NCBI RefSeq assembly: GCF_016125575.1
Contig: NZ_WGLM01000006.1
Span: 186,001-250,000, forward strand
Length of the DNA stretch: 64,000 nucleotides
Origin: Limimaricola sp.
GTDB lineage: Bacteria; Pseudomonadota; Alphaproteobacteria; Rhodobacterales; Rhodobacteraceae
Direction of reading: 5' to 3'
Shown here: positions 1-9,083 of the stretch, in pieces
How the letters are laid out: every line of letters begins with the position of its first letter
How positions within the stretch are numbered: position 1 is the stretch's first letter
Made by a program: the position numbers and the translations under genes
Notes under the pieces: model-generated
What the model was told of the DNA's origin: nothing
Seen by the model: only the letters and a program-made list of their open reading frames with translations
Database searches by the model: none

Positions 1-12
1 GAAGGCCCTCAA

Positions 13-840
13 ATGATGCGTGACCGCCGCCTGACCCCGGCCAATGGCCGCGTCGCCGCCCTGTCGCTGCAAGGCGAGGTTGAAGCCGACCATTTCGTGC
101 CCGGCGAGGCGCGGCAGGTGGCTGTTCCGGTCGCCAACCTTTGCCGCCAGCCCGACGGCACGCGCGAACGGCAGTTGCTGCTGGGCGCGGATGTAACCGT
201 CTATGAAGACCGCAACGGCTGGGCCTTCGTACAGGCCGGGCGAGATGGTTATGTCGGCTATGTCCTTTCGGCCATGCTGCGGCACCCGCTGGTCGCCACC
301 CACCACGTCGCCACCTTCGGCACCCATGCCTACCGCGACCCCGACATCAAGTCGCCAGATGTCTGCGCGCTGCCCTTCGGCGCCCGGCTGGTTGTGCTGA
401 ACGAAGAACGGCGGTTTTGGGAGACGGAACAGGGCTTCGTGCCCAAGCCGCACCTCTGGCCGCTGGCCAAAACCTTTACCGACCCCGCCACCGTTGCGCA
501 GATGCATTTCGGGGTGCCCTATCTCTGGGGCGGCAATTCCACCCGCGGGATCGACTGTTCGGGGCTGGTGCAGGCGGCGCTGATCGCCTGCGGGCAGGAC
601 TGCCCCGCCGACAGCGACCTGCAGCGCGCCGACCTTGGCAGCCACCTGCCCGACGATGCGGACTTGCAACGTGCAGACCTTGTTTTCTGGCAGGGCCATG
701 TCGGGATGATGGTGGATGACGAGACGATGGTTCACGCCAACGCCCATCACATGGCCGTTGCCTATGAACCCGTCGCCGCAGCGATCCTCAGGATCGAGGC
801 GCAGGGCGGCGGGCCGGTGCTGGCCCGCAAGCGGCCCTAG
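13..840 (+). CDS. NlpC/P60 family (C40) cell-wall peptidase
   Basis: A 275-residue protein with bacterial SH3-like segments (about residues 35-150) ahead of an NlpC/P60 papain-fold domain (about 155-270). The catalytic set is visible: Cys182 in DCSGLV, His229 in GHVG, and His241 in HANAHH as the probable third polar residue. Such enzymes cut peptide cross-links or stem peptides of peptidoglycan. I see no signal peptide, so export is unclear. The ATG at 13 sits in an ATGA that would also end a gene in another frame coming from the left, suggesting an operon with an upstream gene outside the window. The stop shares a CTAG palindrome with the convergent next gene. Family call is firm, substrate is not. 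Confidence 0.88.
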   Translation: MMRDRRLTPANGRVAALSLQGEVEADHFVPGEARQVAVPVANLCRQPDGTRERQLLLGADVTVYEDRNGWAFVQAGRDGYVGYVLSAMLRHPLVATHHVATFGTHAYRDPDIKSPDVCALPFGARLVVLNEERRFWETEQGFVPKPHLWPLAKTFTDPATVAQMHFGVPYLWGGNSTRGIDCSGLVQAALIACGQDCPADSDLQRADLGSHLPDDADLQRADLVFWQGHVGMMVDDETMVHANAHHMAVAYEPVAAAILRIEAQGGGPVLARKRP

Positions 841-1397
841 CGCGCCAGCCCAAGCGCGCCCTGCACCGCCGCACCCAGAACATCGTCGGTCCAATAGCCA
901 GCACGCAGCCAGTCCGGCGCATGATCCAGCAGCGACAGGTCGTGTGGCACCCAGCCCAAGGACAGTGCCTGCGCGCTGCATCCCGGCAGGCTGTCATAGG
1001 CCGCAACGATCGCGTCGATCGCATGGCCGATCCGCGCCACCGCGCCGCGCGCATGGGGGGCGTGGTCGGGCGCGGCCAACTGGCTGGCCGCCAACACCAG
1101 CCGCGGCACCCGCAGCGCCCCGCAAGCGCGAACCAACCGCGTCGTGCCCTCCATCCCGGAAACATGGCTTTCGGCCGGGGCGGTCGGATCGGCGGACGTA
1201 TGCAAGTGCAGGACCGCACCGGCCTTGGCCAGAACCGCCTGTAATCCCGTCGCGTTGAAATCGTCATGGGCAAGGTCAAGGCGCAGATCCGCCCCTTCGG
1301 CCTCGTCCACACCTATCATCTCGGGAAGCAGCGCCCTCAGACGGCGGCCGACTGGCCCTTCCGACCCGGTCACGATCACCGGACCAGCCGAGGCCAT
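837..1397 (-). CDS. short NAD(P)-binding epimerase/dehydratase-like protein
   Basis: 186 residues from the ATG at 1397, beginning with a Rossmann-like beta strand and the loop TGSEGPVGRR (about residues 9-18), as in the extended short-chain dehydrogenase/NAD-dependent epimerase superfamily. Members usually have 280-350 residues. Here the usual YxxxK catalytic motif is not obvious and the C-terminal substrate domain is short, so it may be a reduced or non-catalytic relative. It begins 2 bp after the DUF2794 gene ends (TGA at 1402-1400), so the two are likely co-transcribed. A longer reading upstream would overlap the DUF2794 gene and looks non-coding, so I use the internal ATG. Substrate unknown. 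Confidence 0.7.
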   Translation of the reverse strand: MASAGPVIVTGSEGPVGRRLRALLPEMIGVDEAEGADLRLDLAHDDFNATGLQAVLAKAGAVLHLHTSADPTAPAESHVSGMEGTTRLVRACGALRVPRLVLAASQLAAPDHAPHARGAVARIGHAIDAIVAAYDSLPGCSAQALSLGWVPHDLSLLDHAPDWLRAGYWTDDVLGAAVQGALGLAR

Positions 1398-1399
1398 GG

Positions 1400-1741
1400 T
1401 CAGTCCACGGCCCGGATCAGCTTGCGCTCCAGCACCTGCAGGACCGTCCGCAGATCGTTGCCACGTTTGAGAACCTGTCCGTCCATCCCGATCACGGCAT
1501 ATTGCCCTTGCCGGTTGCGCAGCGTCGGCCGTTTCTCGATCCGGTAAAGCGGGTTTTCCGCCGTCCGCCGGAAGACCGAGAAGACGGCCACGTCGCGCAG
1601 GCAGGAAATGCCGTAGTCGCGCCATTCGCCGGCGGCGACCATGCGTCCGTAAAGCGCCAGAATGGGGCTAAGCTCGGTACGGTGAAACGCGACCTGTTCG
1701 GCGCCGGGCCGGGCGAAAGGCTGAAGGGGCTGAACCGTCAT
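1400..1741 (-). CDS. DUF2794 domain-containing protein
   Basis: A 113-residue protein matching the alphaproteobacterial DUF2794 family: an N-terminal stretch with FHRTELSPILALYGRMV, a central WRDYGIS segment, and a C-terminal RxQGQYAVIGMDGQVLKRG region followed by LRTVLQVLERKL. No catalytic motif, membrane segment or signal peptide is visible and the function of the family is not known. The start is the ATG at 1741; the frame stays open further upstream but that part is low-complexity and not family-like. No strong Shine-Dalgarno is seen. Probably the first gene of a two-gene unit with the epimerase-like gene. The 172 bp between it and the next gene on the right shows nothing recognisable. 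Confidence 0.85.
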   Translation of the reverse strand: MTVQPLQPFARPGAEQVAFHRTELSPILALYGRMVAAGEWRDYGISCLRDVAVFSVFRRTAENPLYRIEKRPTLRNRQGQYAVIGMDGQVLKRGNDLRTVLQVLERKLIRAVD

Positions 1742-1913
1742 ACAAACAGAGTTGCGCCGTTGCCCGGATAAATCAAGCACCCTGCCCCGCAATGACCGCG
1801 AAGGCTTCGCATTGCCGCCACAGTTGCAGGCGAAAAGCGCGGCATAGCAATACGCTAACCCGGCGCCGCGAACCAACAGCCCCCACCTGTCGCGGCGTCG
1901 GGGACTTCCCCCT

Positions 1914-2198
1914 TCAGCCGCAATGTAGCCTTACGATGCGCTCCCCGGCGTCGACATCAATGTTCAGACGTCCGGCAAAGTAGTCCATCGTCACCGCAGT
2001 GTCGGGCCGGATGATCCGCATCATCCGCGAGGCCGGCAGCGCGGAAAGCACGCCCGCGTCCTGTCCGATCAAATCAGCATGGGCGGCGGCATCACAGGTG
2101 TCATCTGCGCCTTGCGGCAAGGCGGGCGGACCATCCTCGGCGCTGACCTGCGCACAGGCGGCACCCAGCAGCAAAAGGGCAAGAACAAACCGTCTCAT
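1914..2198 (-). CDS. I78-family peptidase inhibitor, exported
   Basis: 94 residues. The N-terminus [15 protein letters not shown] is a secretion signal; the GAAC could be a weak lipobox or cleavage may follow VSA. The mature part has the I78 inhibitor pattern [19 protein letters not shown], then [23 protein letters not shown] and a final RIVRLHCG. I78 proteins are small potato-inhibitor-like inhibitors of serine proteases acting in the periplasm or outside. The ATG at 2198 is chosen because the signal peptide begins there. It is divergent from frmA with 100 bp between, so each probably has its own promoter. Target protease unknown. Confidence 0.8.
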   Translation of the reverse strand: MRRFVLALLLLGAACAQVSAEDGPPALPQGADDTCDAAAHADLIGQDAGVLSALPASRMMRIIRPDTAVTMDYFAGRLNIDVDAGERIVRLHCG

Positions 2199-2298
2199 GC
2201 CATCAGTCTGCGCCTTGCTGCCCGGCCTCGGCAAGTGGTTGTCATCCGCCGAGATTGGCGGCACCCTCGCCCCCGAACATCTCAAGGGAGGAAAGCCG

Positions 2299-3407
<1,109 letters not shown>

Positions 3408-3411
<4 letters not shown>

Positions 3412-4490
3412 GCGAAACCGACCTTGCCGCGCTGACCCGCAGCCTTGCGGGCCAGTTCGCCTTTTGCGGCATCGCGGTGCAGCGCCCGGGCGCGGCGGCC
3501 GAATTTCACCTGGCGACGGTGCCGAGGCTTGCCGCCACGCCTCGCACGATGTTCCGCGTCGCCTCGATCTCGAAGATCGTGACGGCACAGACAACGCTGA
3601 AGGCCGCCCGCGCGGCGGGGCTCGACGCGCCGGCGGATGCCCCGGCCGAAGACATCCTTGGCTGGCGGCTGCGCCATCCCCGTCACCCTGACCGAAAGAT
3701 CACGCTGGGGATGCTGGCCGCCCACACCAGCGGGCTGACGGACTGGGGCGGTTACCTGCTCGACCCCGGCACGAAACTGTCGGACTGGATCGCGAAGACA
3801 GGCAAGTGGGACGCGGCGCCGGGCACGGCGTTTCATTACTGCAACCTCGGCTACATCCTGCTTGGTGCCTGCGCCGAGATGCTGGGGGCCGACCGCTTTG
3901 ACCATCTCGCGCGGCGTCTTGTGCTTGATCCGCTGCATGTCGCGGGCGGGTTCAACTGGTCGGGCGTGCCGCTGCGCACCCGCGCCGACCGCTTGCCGAC
4001 CTTCCGCCGCAAGGGCGACGATTTCTTAGCACAGGTCGACGAAAAAGTCGGCGACGGCGCGATCAGCAATGTCGATGGCGAAGATCCTACCGGCACGCCC
4101 TGGCGCATCGACGCCGATGTCGCGCAACTTTCGCCGCAGGGCGGGCTGCGCACGTCGATGGACGGGGCGGTGCGGCTGGCGTCGGGCCTTGCCCGGTTGG
4201 ATACCGATCCCCTTTTCACCCCGGCGCATGGCATGATCGACGATCCCGAGGGCCGGTTTGACAGTTACGGCTGGGGCGTGCAGATGTACCGCCACCCGGA
4301 TTTCTACCCGCGCCCTCTGGTCGGACATTTCGGCGGGGCCTACGGGTTTCTTGGCGGGGTCTGGTGGGATGCGGCGGCGCGTACCGGCTTTGCCTATGCC
4401 CTCAACGGCCTGCCCGATGGCGACGACAGCGACGGGATGCGCCCGCAGGAACGACAGATTTTTCGCGCGCTCGCCGCGCAGATCGGATGA
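3408..4490 (+). CDS. serine hydrolase, beta-lactamase/class C fold
   Basis: 360 residues of the beta-lactamase-related serine hydrolase family (esterase EstB, D-aminopeptidase and class C beta-lactamase relatives). The three motifs are present: SxxK as S53-I-S-K56, YxN as Y144-C-N146, and HFG at 307-309 in the KTG position. No signal peptide, so it is likely cytoplasmic and more likely an esterase or peptidase than a resistance enzyme. It starts with TTG at 3408, inside the TTGA that ends frmA, so it is translationally coupled to frmA; no ATG occurs before residue 48. Substrate unknown. A role linked to glutathione thioesters would be speculation. Confidence 0.85.
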
Positions 4491-4493
4491 CAG

Positions 4494-5216
4494 ATGGCCA
4501 ATGAGCGCCCCCTCCTCGCGGTGTTGATCGACGCCGACAACACCTCGCCCAAACATGCCGGCGCGATCTTCGAGGAGATCGCCGGCCTTGGCGAAGCCTC
4601 GGTCCGGCGCTGCTACGGCGATTTCTCGTCCAACCAGATGGCGGGCTGGAACAAGGTGCAGGCCGAACACGGGCTGGTGCCGCTGCATTCGCCCGCCAAT
4701 ACCGTCGGCAAGAACTCGTCCGACATCAGCCTTGTGATCGACGCGATGGACCTGCTGCATACGGGCCGTTTCGCGGGCTTCGTGCTGGTCTCGTCCGACA
4801 GCGATTTTACGCGGCTGGCCAGCCGCATCCGCGAACAGGGCCTCGACGTCTACGGGATTGGACAGAAGAAGACGCCCGAGGCGTTCCGCAAGGCGTGCAA
4901 GCGGTTTATCTTCCTTGAAAACCTCGGCGGCGGTACCGAGAAATCCGAAGAGCCCAGCAGCACACCCAAACCCATCGCCTCGTCCAAGGCGCTGATCGAG
5001 GCGCGTGACATCATCCTTCGCGCAATGGACGCGATCGAGCAGGAGGACGAGTGGTACGCGCTGGGTCCGCTGGGCCAGTACATCACCGCCGCCAACCCCG
5101 ATTTCGACACCCGCACCTACGGCAAGAAGAAGCTGAGCGACCTCGTGCAGGACCTCAAGGTCTTCGAGACCAAGCGCGGGGCGGGCAACCAGCTGCTGGT
5201 GCGGCGCATCGACTGA
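4494..5216 (+). CDS. NYN-domain nuclease-like protein with OST-HTH/LOTUS C-terminus
   Basis: 240 residues. The N-terminal NYN (PIN-like, LabA/DUF88) domain shows the conserved acidic residues: IDADN near residues 12-16, KNSSDISLVIDAMD near 73-86, and SSDSDF near 98-103. The last 75 residues (DEWYALGPLGQYI ... KLSDLVQDLKVFETKRG) resemble an OST-HTH/LOTUS RNA-binding domain. NYN proteins are metal-dependent RNases; bacterial members of this architecture are widespread but mostly uncharacterised. The ATG at 4494 lies 3 bp after the previous stop, so it is probably in the frmA operon. RNase activity is inferred from the family. Confidence 0.85.
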   Translation: MANERPLLAVLIDADNTSPKHAGAIFEEIAGLGEASVRRCYGDFSSNQMAGWNKVQAEHGLVPLHSPANTVGKNSSDISLVIDAMDLLHTGRFAGFVLVSSDSDFTRLASRIREQGLDVYGIGQKKTPEAFRKACKRFIFLENLGGGTEKSEEPSSTPKPIASSKALIEARDIILRAMDAIEQEDEWYALGPLGQYITAANPDFDTRTYGKKKLSDLVQDLKVFETKRGAGNQLLVRRID

Positions 5217-5281
5217 CACGGAAGGCGCGGCAGGGTGGGCTCTCATGGGCTTTCCGCCTTGCCACCGCCGTTGATCTCTCT

Positions 5282-5302
5282 AGTTTAGAATCAATCTAAA
5301 CT
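5282..5302. promoter_or_regulatory. Irr box (iron control element) upstream of mbfA
   Basis: A perfect 8-bp inverted repeat, AGTTTAGA and TCTAAACT, separated by ATCAA. The core TTTAGAA-TCA-ATCTAAA fits the alphaproteobacterial iron control element bound by Irr (consensus near TTAGAAnnnTTCTAA) except at one inner position. It lies 15 bp before the mbfA start, where a bound repressor would block transcription. Irr control of mbfA is established in Agrobacterium and Bradyrhizobium, which supports the reading. A weak GGAG ribosome site (5303-5306) follows immediately. Confidence 0.78.
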
Positions 5303-5317
5303 GGAGCAGCCCGACCC

Positions 5318-6295
5318 ATGATCCCCGGCATCACATCCCGCCGCCGTTTCCGCGACCTGTCCGAGCAGGAGGTTCTGGCACTGGCCATCTCCTCGGAAGA
5401 GGATGACGGGCGCATCTACCGCTCTTATGCCGAGCGTCTGCGCAAGGACTATCCCGCCTCCGCCAAGATCTTCGACGGCATGGCCGAAGAAGAGGACGGC
5501 CACCGCCGCCGCCTGATTGACCTGCACACAAAGCGCTTTGGCGACACTATCCCGCTGATCCGGCGCGAGCACGTCTCGGGCTTCTACGCGCGGCGGCCGG
5601 TCTGGCTGATCGAGAACCTTGGGCTGGAACGTATCCGCGACGAGGCCGCGCAGATGGAGCGCGACGCGGAACGTTTTTACCTGACCGCCGCCGCCGCGAC
5701 GCAGGACGCCGACACCCGCAAGCTGCTGGGCGATCTGGCCGCCGCCGAAAGCAAGCATGTCGACAAGGCCAGCGATCTGGCCGAGATGCACCTTGGCCCC
5801 GACGAGAAATCCGAGGAAGAGAGTGCCGCGCACCGGCAATTCATCCTGACCTGGGTGCAACCGGGGCTGGCGGGGCTGATGGATGGTTCGGTCTCGACGC
5901 TGGCGCCGATCTTTGCCACTGCGTTCGCCACCCACAACACCTGGACGACGTTCCTTGTCGGCCTTGCCGCATCCATTGGCGCGGGCATCTCGATGGGCTT
6001 TACCGAGGCTGCGCATGATGACGGCGTCATCTCGGGCCGTGGCTCGCCCATCAAGCGGGGGCTGGCCTCGGGGATCATGACGGCGGTAGGCGGGCTGGGC
6101 CACGCATTGCCCTACCTGATTCCCGAATTCTGGACCGCCACCACCATCGCCTTCGTGGTGGTGTTCATCGAGCTTTGGGCGATCGCCTGGATCCAGAACC
6201 GGTTCATGGAAACGCCGTTCATGCGCGCGGCGTTCCAGGTGGTGCTGGGTGGCGCGCTGGTCTTTGCCGCGGGCGCGCTGATCGGCTCTGGCTGA
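5318..6295 (+). CDS. mbfA: membrane-bound ferritin MbfA (rubrerythrin-VIT1 fusion), iron exporter
   Basis: 325 residues. The N-terminal half (about 10-155) is a rubrerythrin-like four-helix di-iron domain with ExxH pairs at E59-H62 and E144-H147 plus acidic residues such as E27-E28. The C-terminal half (about 175-325) is a VIT1/CCC1-type membrane domain with hydrophobic segments from TWVQPGLAGLMDGSVSTLAP onward. MbfA exports iron from the cytoplasm, giving iron and peroxide tolerance in Bradyrhizobium and Agrobacterium. An Irr-type operator lies directly upstream, so expression should rise under iron excess. The gene is followed at once by a hairpin and a dispersed 3'-end repeat. Length and architecture are normal for the family. 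Confidence 0.92.
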   Translation: MIPGITSRRRFRDLSEQEVLALAISSEEDDGRIYRSYAERLRKDYPASAKIFDGMAEEEDGHRRRLIDLHTKRFGDTIPLIRREHVSGFYARRPVWLIENLGLERIRDEAAQMERDAERFYLTAAAATQDADTRKLLGDLAAAESKHVDKASDLAEMHLGPDEKSEEESAAHRQFILTWVQPGLAGLMDGSVSTLAPIFATAFATHNTWTTFLVGLAASIGAGISMGFTEAAHDDGVISGRGSPIKRGLASGIMTAVGGLGHALPYLIPEFWTATTIAFVVVFIELWAIAWIQNRFMETPFMRAAFQVVLGGALVFAAGALIGSG

Positions 6296-6349
6296 TCGGC
6301 CCTGCCGGGCCGACGCGCGCCGCGCTGGAGTATTTTCGGCAAGATGAAG
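6296..6349 (+). repeat. 3'-end repeat module, copy 1 (hairpin plus GGAGTATTTT...AAGATGAAG)
   Basis: Directly after the mbfA stop comes a perfect 7-bp hairpin TCGGCCC-TGCC-GGGCCGA (6296-6313). At 6327-6349 follows GGAGTATTTTC then GGCAAGATGAAG. The same block, in sense orientation after a stop codon, recurs at 14852, 35740 and 56876. Probably an intrinsic terminator or transcript-end element for mbfA. Confidence 0.65.
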
Positions 6350-6416
6350 CCCAAGGGCGGTTTGCCTTCGGGGCCCGCGTGGCGCTAGAAGAAGCCTGAG
6401 CAGAAGGAGCCCCGCC

Positions 6417-7937
6417 ATGGCCGCACCCAAACCCGTTGTCCTGTGCATCCTCGATGGCTGGGGGCTGCGCGCGGACAAGACCGCCAATGCCCCCGCGCTG
6501 GCCGATATTCCCACCTTTCGGCACCTGATGGCGACCTGCCCGCATGCGCAGCTTGTCACCCACGGCCCCGACGTGGGCCTGCCCCGCGGGCAGATGGGCA
6601 ATTCCGAGGTGGGCCATACCAATATCGGCGCGGGCCGTGTGGTGGCGATGGACCTTGGTCAGATCGACCTGGCGATCGAGGACGGGTCTTTTGCCAAGGA
6701 AAAGGCGCTGGTCGCCTTCATCGACAAGCTGAAGTCCAGCGGCGGGCGGGCGCACCTGATGGGCGTCGTCTCGGACGGCGGGGTGCATGGCCACGTCAAC
6801 CATATCGTCGCCGCGGCCAATGCCATTGCCGCAGCCGGCGTGCCGGTTGTGCTGCACGCGATCACCGACGGGCGTGACGTGCCGCCCTCCTCGGCGGCCG
6901 ACTACATGGCCGCGCTGCTGCCGCGCCTGCCCGACGGCACGCAGGTGGCAACGGTCATCGGCCGCTACTACGCGATGGACCGCGACAACCGGTGGGAGCG
7001 GGTCCAGACCGCCTATGACGCGATGGTCAACGGCAAGGGCGGCCATGCAGACACGCCCGGGGCCGCCATCGAGGCCGCCTACGCCGACGGCAAGACCGAT
7101 GAGTTCATCCCCGCCACCGTGATCGGCGACTATTCCGGCATGGCAAAGGGCGATGGCCTGTTCTGCCTCAACTTCCGCTCCGACCGGGCGCGCGAAATCC
7201 TCGCCGCGATCGCCAATCCAGATTTCGACGGTTTCGATCGGGGCGCGATGCCAGACCTCGCCGCGCGGCTGGGCATGGCCGAATATTCCGACGCGCATAA
7301 CGCGTGGTATGCGACCGTCTTTCCCAAGCGCAAGATCGTCAACACGTTGGGGGCTTGGGTGGCCAGCCACGGGCTGACCCAGTTCCGCCTTGCCGAAACC
7401 GAGAAATACCCGCACGTCACCTTCTTCCTCAACGGCGGCAAGGAAACGCCCGAGAAAGGCGAGGACCGGTTCATGCCGAAATCGCCCAAGGTCGCGACCT
7501 ACGACCTGCAACCCGAGATGTCCTCGGTCGAAGTGACCGATGCGTTCGTCGCGGCGATCGAGAAGGGGTATGACCTGATCGTCACCAACTATGCCAACCC
7601 CGACATGGTGGGCCATACCGGCGTGCTGGAGGCCGCGATCAAGGCCGTCGAGGCGGTGGACCGGGGTCTGGGCCGCGTTGTCGCGGCACTGGAAAAGGCC
7701 GGCGGCGCGATGATCGTCACCGCCGATCACGGCAATTGCGAAACGATGGTCGATCCCGAGACGGGCAAGCCGCACACCGCGCACACCACCAACCCGGTGC
7801 CGGTGATCCTGTTCGGCGGACCCAAGGGCGCGAGGTTACACAACGGGCGGCTGGCCGACCTTGCGCCGACGCTGCTGGACCTGATGGGGCTGGAGGCGCC
7901 GCCGGAAATGACCGGTAAAAGCCTCATCGACCGATGA
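6417..7937 (+). CDS. gpmI: 2,3-bisphosphoglycerate-independent phosphoglycerate mutase
   Basis: 506 residues, full length. It interconverts 3- and 2-phosphoglycerate in glycolysis and gluconeogenesis using two manganese ions and a phosphoserine. Metal and active-site features: ILDGWG with Asp13, the catalytic Ser63 in MGNSEVGHTNIGAG, the DGRDVPP loop in the inserted phosphotransferase domain, and the late alkaline-phosphatase-fold motifs NYANPDMVGHTG and TADHGNCE. The ATG at 6417 follows a GAAGGAG ribosome site. A possible promoter TTGCCT (6362) with TAGAAG (6386), 18 bp apart, is weak evidence only. Its ATGA end overlaps the EnvC-like gene, placing it first in a gpmI-envC-ctpA-rppH operon. 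Confidence 0.96.
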   Translation: MAAPKPVVLCILDGWGLRADKTANAPALADIPTFRHLMATCPHAQLVTHGPDVGLPRGQMGNSEVGHTNIGAGRVVAMDLGQIDLAIEDGSFAKEKALVAFIDKLKSSGGRAHLMGVVSDGGVHGHVNHIVAAANAIAAAGVPVVLHAITDGRDVPPSSAADYMAALLPRLPDGTQVATVIGRYYAMDRDNRWERVQTAYDAMVNGKGGHADTPGAAIEAAYADGKTDEFIPATVIGDYSGMAKGDGLFCLNFRSDRAREILAAIANPDFDGFDRGAMPDLAARLGMAEYSDAHNAWYATVFPKRKIVNTLGAWVASHGLTQFRLAETEKYPHVTFFLNGGKETPEKGEDRFMPKSPKVATYDLQPEMSSVEVTDAFVAAIEKGYDLIVTNYANPDMVGHTGVLEAAIKAVEAVDRGLGRVVAALEKAGGAMIVTADHGNCETMVDPETGKPHTAHTTNPVPVILFGGPKGARLHNGRLADLAPTLLDLMGLEAPPEMTGKSLIDR

Positions 7938-9070
7938 TCCGCCCGCTTGCCGCGCTGCTGGCCCTGACGCTGCCGTTTTCGGCGGCGATGGCGGCCGACG
8001 CGCCGCAATCGGCCGCCGCCACCGCCGAGGCCGCGCGCGCCGCCCTTGTCGCCGCGCAGGACCAGCTGACCAAGGCCGAGGGCGCGCGTGACCGGGTCGC
8101 GGCACTGACCGCCACCGTCAAGGCCTATGAACAGGGGCTGATCGCGCTGCGCGACGGCCTGCGCAGGGCCACGATCCGCCAGCAGGCGATCGAGGCGCAA
8201 CTGGCCGCACAAAGCGACGAGGTGGCACAATTGCTGGCTGTGCTGGAGACGATGGGAAAGACGCCCGAGCCGGTGATGTTGCTGCACCCGTCGGGCGCGC
8301 TGGGCACCGCGCGGTCGGGCATGCTGTTGGCGGATGTCACGCCTGCCCTTCAGGATAAGGTTGCAACACTGCGCGCGCGGCTGCAGGAAGTGGCGGACCT
8401 GCGCAAGGTGCAGGACGGCGCCGCCGATACGCTGCGACGCGGCCTTGCCGACGCGCAGAAGGCCCGCGCCGAGTTAAGCGCCGCAATCTCGGATCGCACC
8501 GACCTGCCGCGACGCTTTGCCGAAGACGAGGTGCAGACGGCGCTGCTGCTGGCCTCGACCGATACGCTTGCCGCCTTTGCCAGCGGTCTTGATGGCACGC
8601 TGGACGGGCCCGAAACCGGCACCGCGCCTGATGCGACACCTGCCAAGGGCGCGCTGCCGCTTCCGGTTGCGGGACAGGTGCTGCGCGGCTTCAACGCGGC
8701 CGATGCAGCGGGCATCGTGCGTCCCGGCTGGGTCATCGCGACCGCGCCGCGCGCATTGGTCACCACGCCGGTCGCAGCCACGGTACGCTTTCGCGGGCCG
8801 CTGCTGGATTACGGCAATGTCGTCATCCTTGAACCCGCGCCCGGGGTGCTGTTCGTCCTTGCCGGGTTGGGCGAGGTCTATGGCGAGGCCGGGCAGGTGC
8901 TGCCCGCAGGCTCGCCCGTGGGCCTGATGGGAGGCGCCACGCCGGATGTTGACGCGATTTTGACCGAAACAGCGGCAGGGGCCGGTCAGGCCCGGACGGA
9001 AACCCTTTATCTTGAGGTCCGGGAAGGGCAAGGTCCGGTTGACCCCGCGACCTGGTTCGCGCCGGACTGA
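7934..9070 (+). CDS. EnvC-like murein hydrolase activator (coiled coil plus degenerate LytM/M23)
   Basis: 378 residues: a signal peptide (MIRPLAALLALTLPFSAAMA), a long alanine/glutamine-rich coiled coil (about 25-180) and a C-terminal LytM-fold domain (about 240-375). The metal ligands of active M23 peptidases (HxxxD and HxH) are missing; their place is taken by VRFRGPLLDYGNVV and LFVLAGLGE. This is the state seen in EnvC, which activates amidases at the division septum and does not itself cut peptidoglycan. It overlaps gpmI by 4 bp and is followed 13 bp later by ctpA. Periplasmic. The partner amidase is not in the window. Confidence 0.82.
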   Translation: MIRPLAALLALTLPFSAAMAADAPQSAAATAEAARAALVAAQDQLTKAEGARDRVAALTATVKAYEQGLIALRDGLRRATIRQQAIEAQLAAQSDEVAQLLAVLETMGKTPEPVMLLHPSGALGTARSGMLLADVTPALQDKVATLRARLQEVADLRKVQDGAADTLRRGLADAQKARAELSAAISDRTDLPRRFAEDEVQTALLLASTDTLAAFASGLDGTLDGPETGTAPDATPAKGALPLPVAGQVLRGFNAADAAGIVRPGWVIATAPRALVTTPVAATVRFRGPLLDYGNVVILEPAPGVLFVLAGLGEVYGEAGQVLPAGSPVGLMGGATPDVDAILTETAAGAGQARTETLYLEVREGQGPVDPATWFAPD

Positions 9071-9083
9071 AACAGGAGTCTCG

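Noticed and set aside
2-16. Last codons of a gene entering from the left (AAG GCC CTC AAA TGA)
   Set aside because: The ATGA junction with the NlpC/P60 gene is suggestive, but five codons are too few to call a gene or a family.
6362-6391. TTGCCT and TAGAAG as a gpmI promoter
   Set aside because: The spacing of 18 bp is acceptable, but both boxes are weak in a GC-rich region and no supporting operator is seen; mentioned only under gpmI.
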